Part shown: positions 5,355 through 5,691 of the stretch, piece after piece
Layout: each line of letters begins with the position of its first letter
Position numbering within the stretch: position 1 is the first letter of the stretch
NCBI GenBank assembly: GCA_937860165.1
Contig: CALMBE010000206.1
Coordinates: 1 to 5,691 of the forward strand
DNA from: an uncultured Planctomycetaceae bacterium
GTDB lineage: Bacteria; Planctomycetota; Planctomycetia; Pirellulales; Lacipirellulaceae
DNA: 5,691 nucleotides
Reading direction: 5' to 3'
Notes under the pieces: model-generated
The model's database searches: none
Told to the model about the DNA's origin: nothing
Seen by the model: the letters and a program-made list of their open reading frames with translations, nothing else
Translations under genes and position numbers: made by a program

Positions 5355-5691
5355 ATGAATCTTACACCCGAAGAAAAAGAAGTCGGCAAGCAGAATTTTC
5401 TCGAAGCGACCGGTGCCACGCGGCGCGACTTTCTCAAAGGGACCGTCCTGGGAGGGGCCGCGACCGGTGCGACCCTCGGGAGTTTGTATTTCAACTACGG
5501 GGCGATCAAGAACGACCGCCTGCGGGTGGGAATTATCGGCACGGGTGACGAGGGAGGAGTGCTGATCGGGGCACTGAATCCCGACTATATCGACGTGGTG
5601 GCGATTGCCGACATTCGCCCTTACAACATCCACCGGGCTTTTTACGGTGATCTTTCGAGCGACGGTACCAAAGCGGCCCGCCCGGGTCTGT
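5355..5691 (+). CDS. Gfo/Idh/MocA-family oxidoreductase with Tat signal (partial; 3' end outside the window)
   Basis: The first 112 codons of a longer gene are present. A twin-arginine signal, TRRDFLK (22-28), is followed by a Gly/Ala/Thr-rich hydrophobic stretch (29-48), so the folded, cofactor-loaded protein is expected to cross the cytoplasmic membrane by the Tat route. No clear A-x-A cleavage site is seen, so the signal may stay as a membrane anchor. The Rossmann fold starts at about residue 56 with VGIIGTGDEGG, containing the dinucleotide motif GTGDEG (62-67), then VVAIADIRP with Asp86 at the end of the second strand. This arrangement is typical of Gfo/Idh/MocA dehydrogenases, which act mainly on sugars and related polyols with NAD(P). 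The Lys of the catalytic EKP motif lies beyond the edge. GGAA at 5343-5346, eight bases before the ATG, is the likely ribosome binding site. Exported versions of this family are abundant in planctomycetes; substrate unknown. Confidence 0.9.
   Translation, partial: MNLTPEEKEVGKQNFLEATGATRRDFLKGTVLGGAATGATLGSLYFNYGAIKNDRLRVGIIGTGDEGGVLIGALNPDYIDVVAIADIRPYNIHRAFYGDLSSDGTKAARPGL

Noticed and set aside
5341..5358. Five-codon ORF (ATGGAACTTGAACGATGA) whose stop overlaps the oxidoreductase ATG
   Set aside because: Translational coupling through a tiny leader ORF is possible, but it has no ribosome binding site of its own that I could see and the arrangement is easily produced by chance.

Overview
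The window looks like part of a planctomycete chromosome, probably from the Pirellulales or a close relative. This rests on recognising protein families, not on a database search. The indicators are a cytosolic kinase with an HGD catalytic loop, a secreted coiled-coil protein with TolC-like helices, a DoxX protein with a very large insertion after its first membrane segment, and a Tat-exported Gfo/Idh/MocA oxidoreductase directly downstream of it. No rRNA, tRNA, CRISPR array, transposase or phage gene was seen.

Layout: (1) 875 to the left edge, minus strand: 5' part of a secreted, helix-rich protein of unknown function; its stop lies outside the window. (2) 876-1166: spacer with a REP-like double hairpin (1002-1077). 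(3) 2273-1167, minus: serine/threonine protein kinase without a membrane segment. (4) 2274-2920: about 650 bp without a gene, holding two short decayed direct-repeat tracts and a 232-bp compound inverted-repeat element (2647-2878). (5) 3898-2921, minus: NAD-dependent D-2-hydroxyacid dehydrogenase. (6) 3899-3998: divergent promoter region. (7) 3999-5162, plus: DoxX-like membrane protein. (8) 5163-5354: spacer largely filled by a third, different inverted repeat (5168-5315). (9) 5355 to the right edge, plus: start of the Tat-exported oxidoreductase.

How the genes relate: the doxX-like gene and the oxidoreductase point the same way and may form a functional pair at the cytoplasmic membrane, one as an integral membrane protein and one exported or anchored by a Tat signal. 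The dehydrogenase is divergent from this pair and shares its promoter region. The kinase and the secreted protein lie in tandem but are 291 bp apart with a repeat between them, so a shared transcript is uncertain.

No clearly new multi-gene system is visible. The most unusual feature is non-coding: three of the four intergenic regions each carry a long imperfect inverted repeat of a different sequence. The 232-bp element is the most elaborate.
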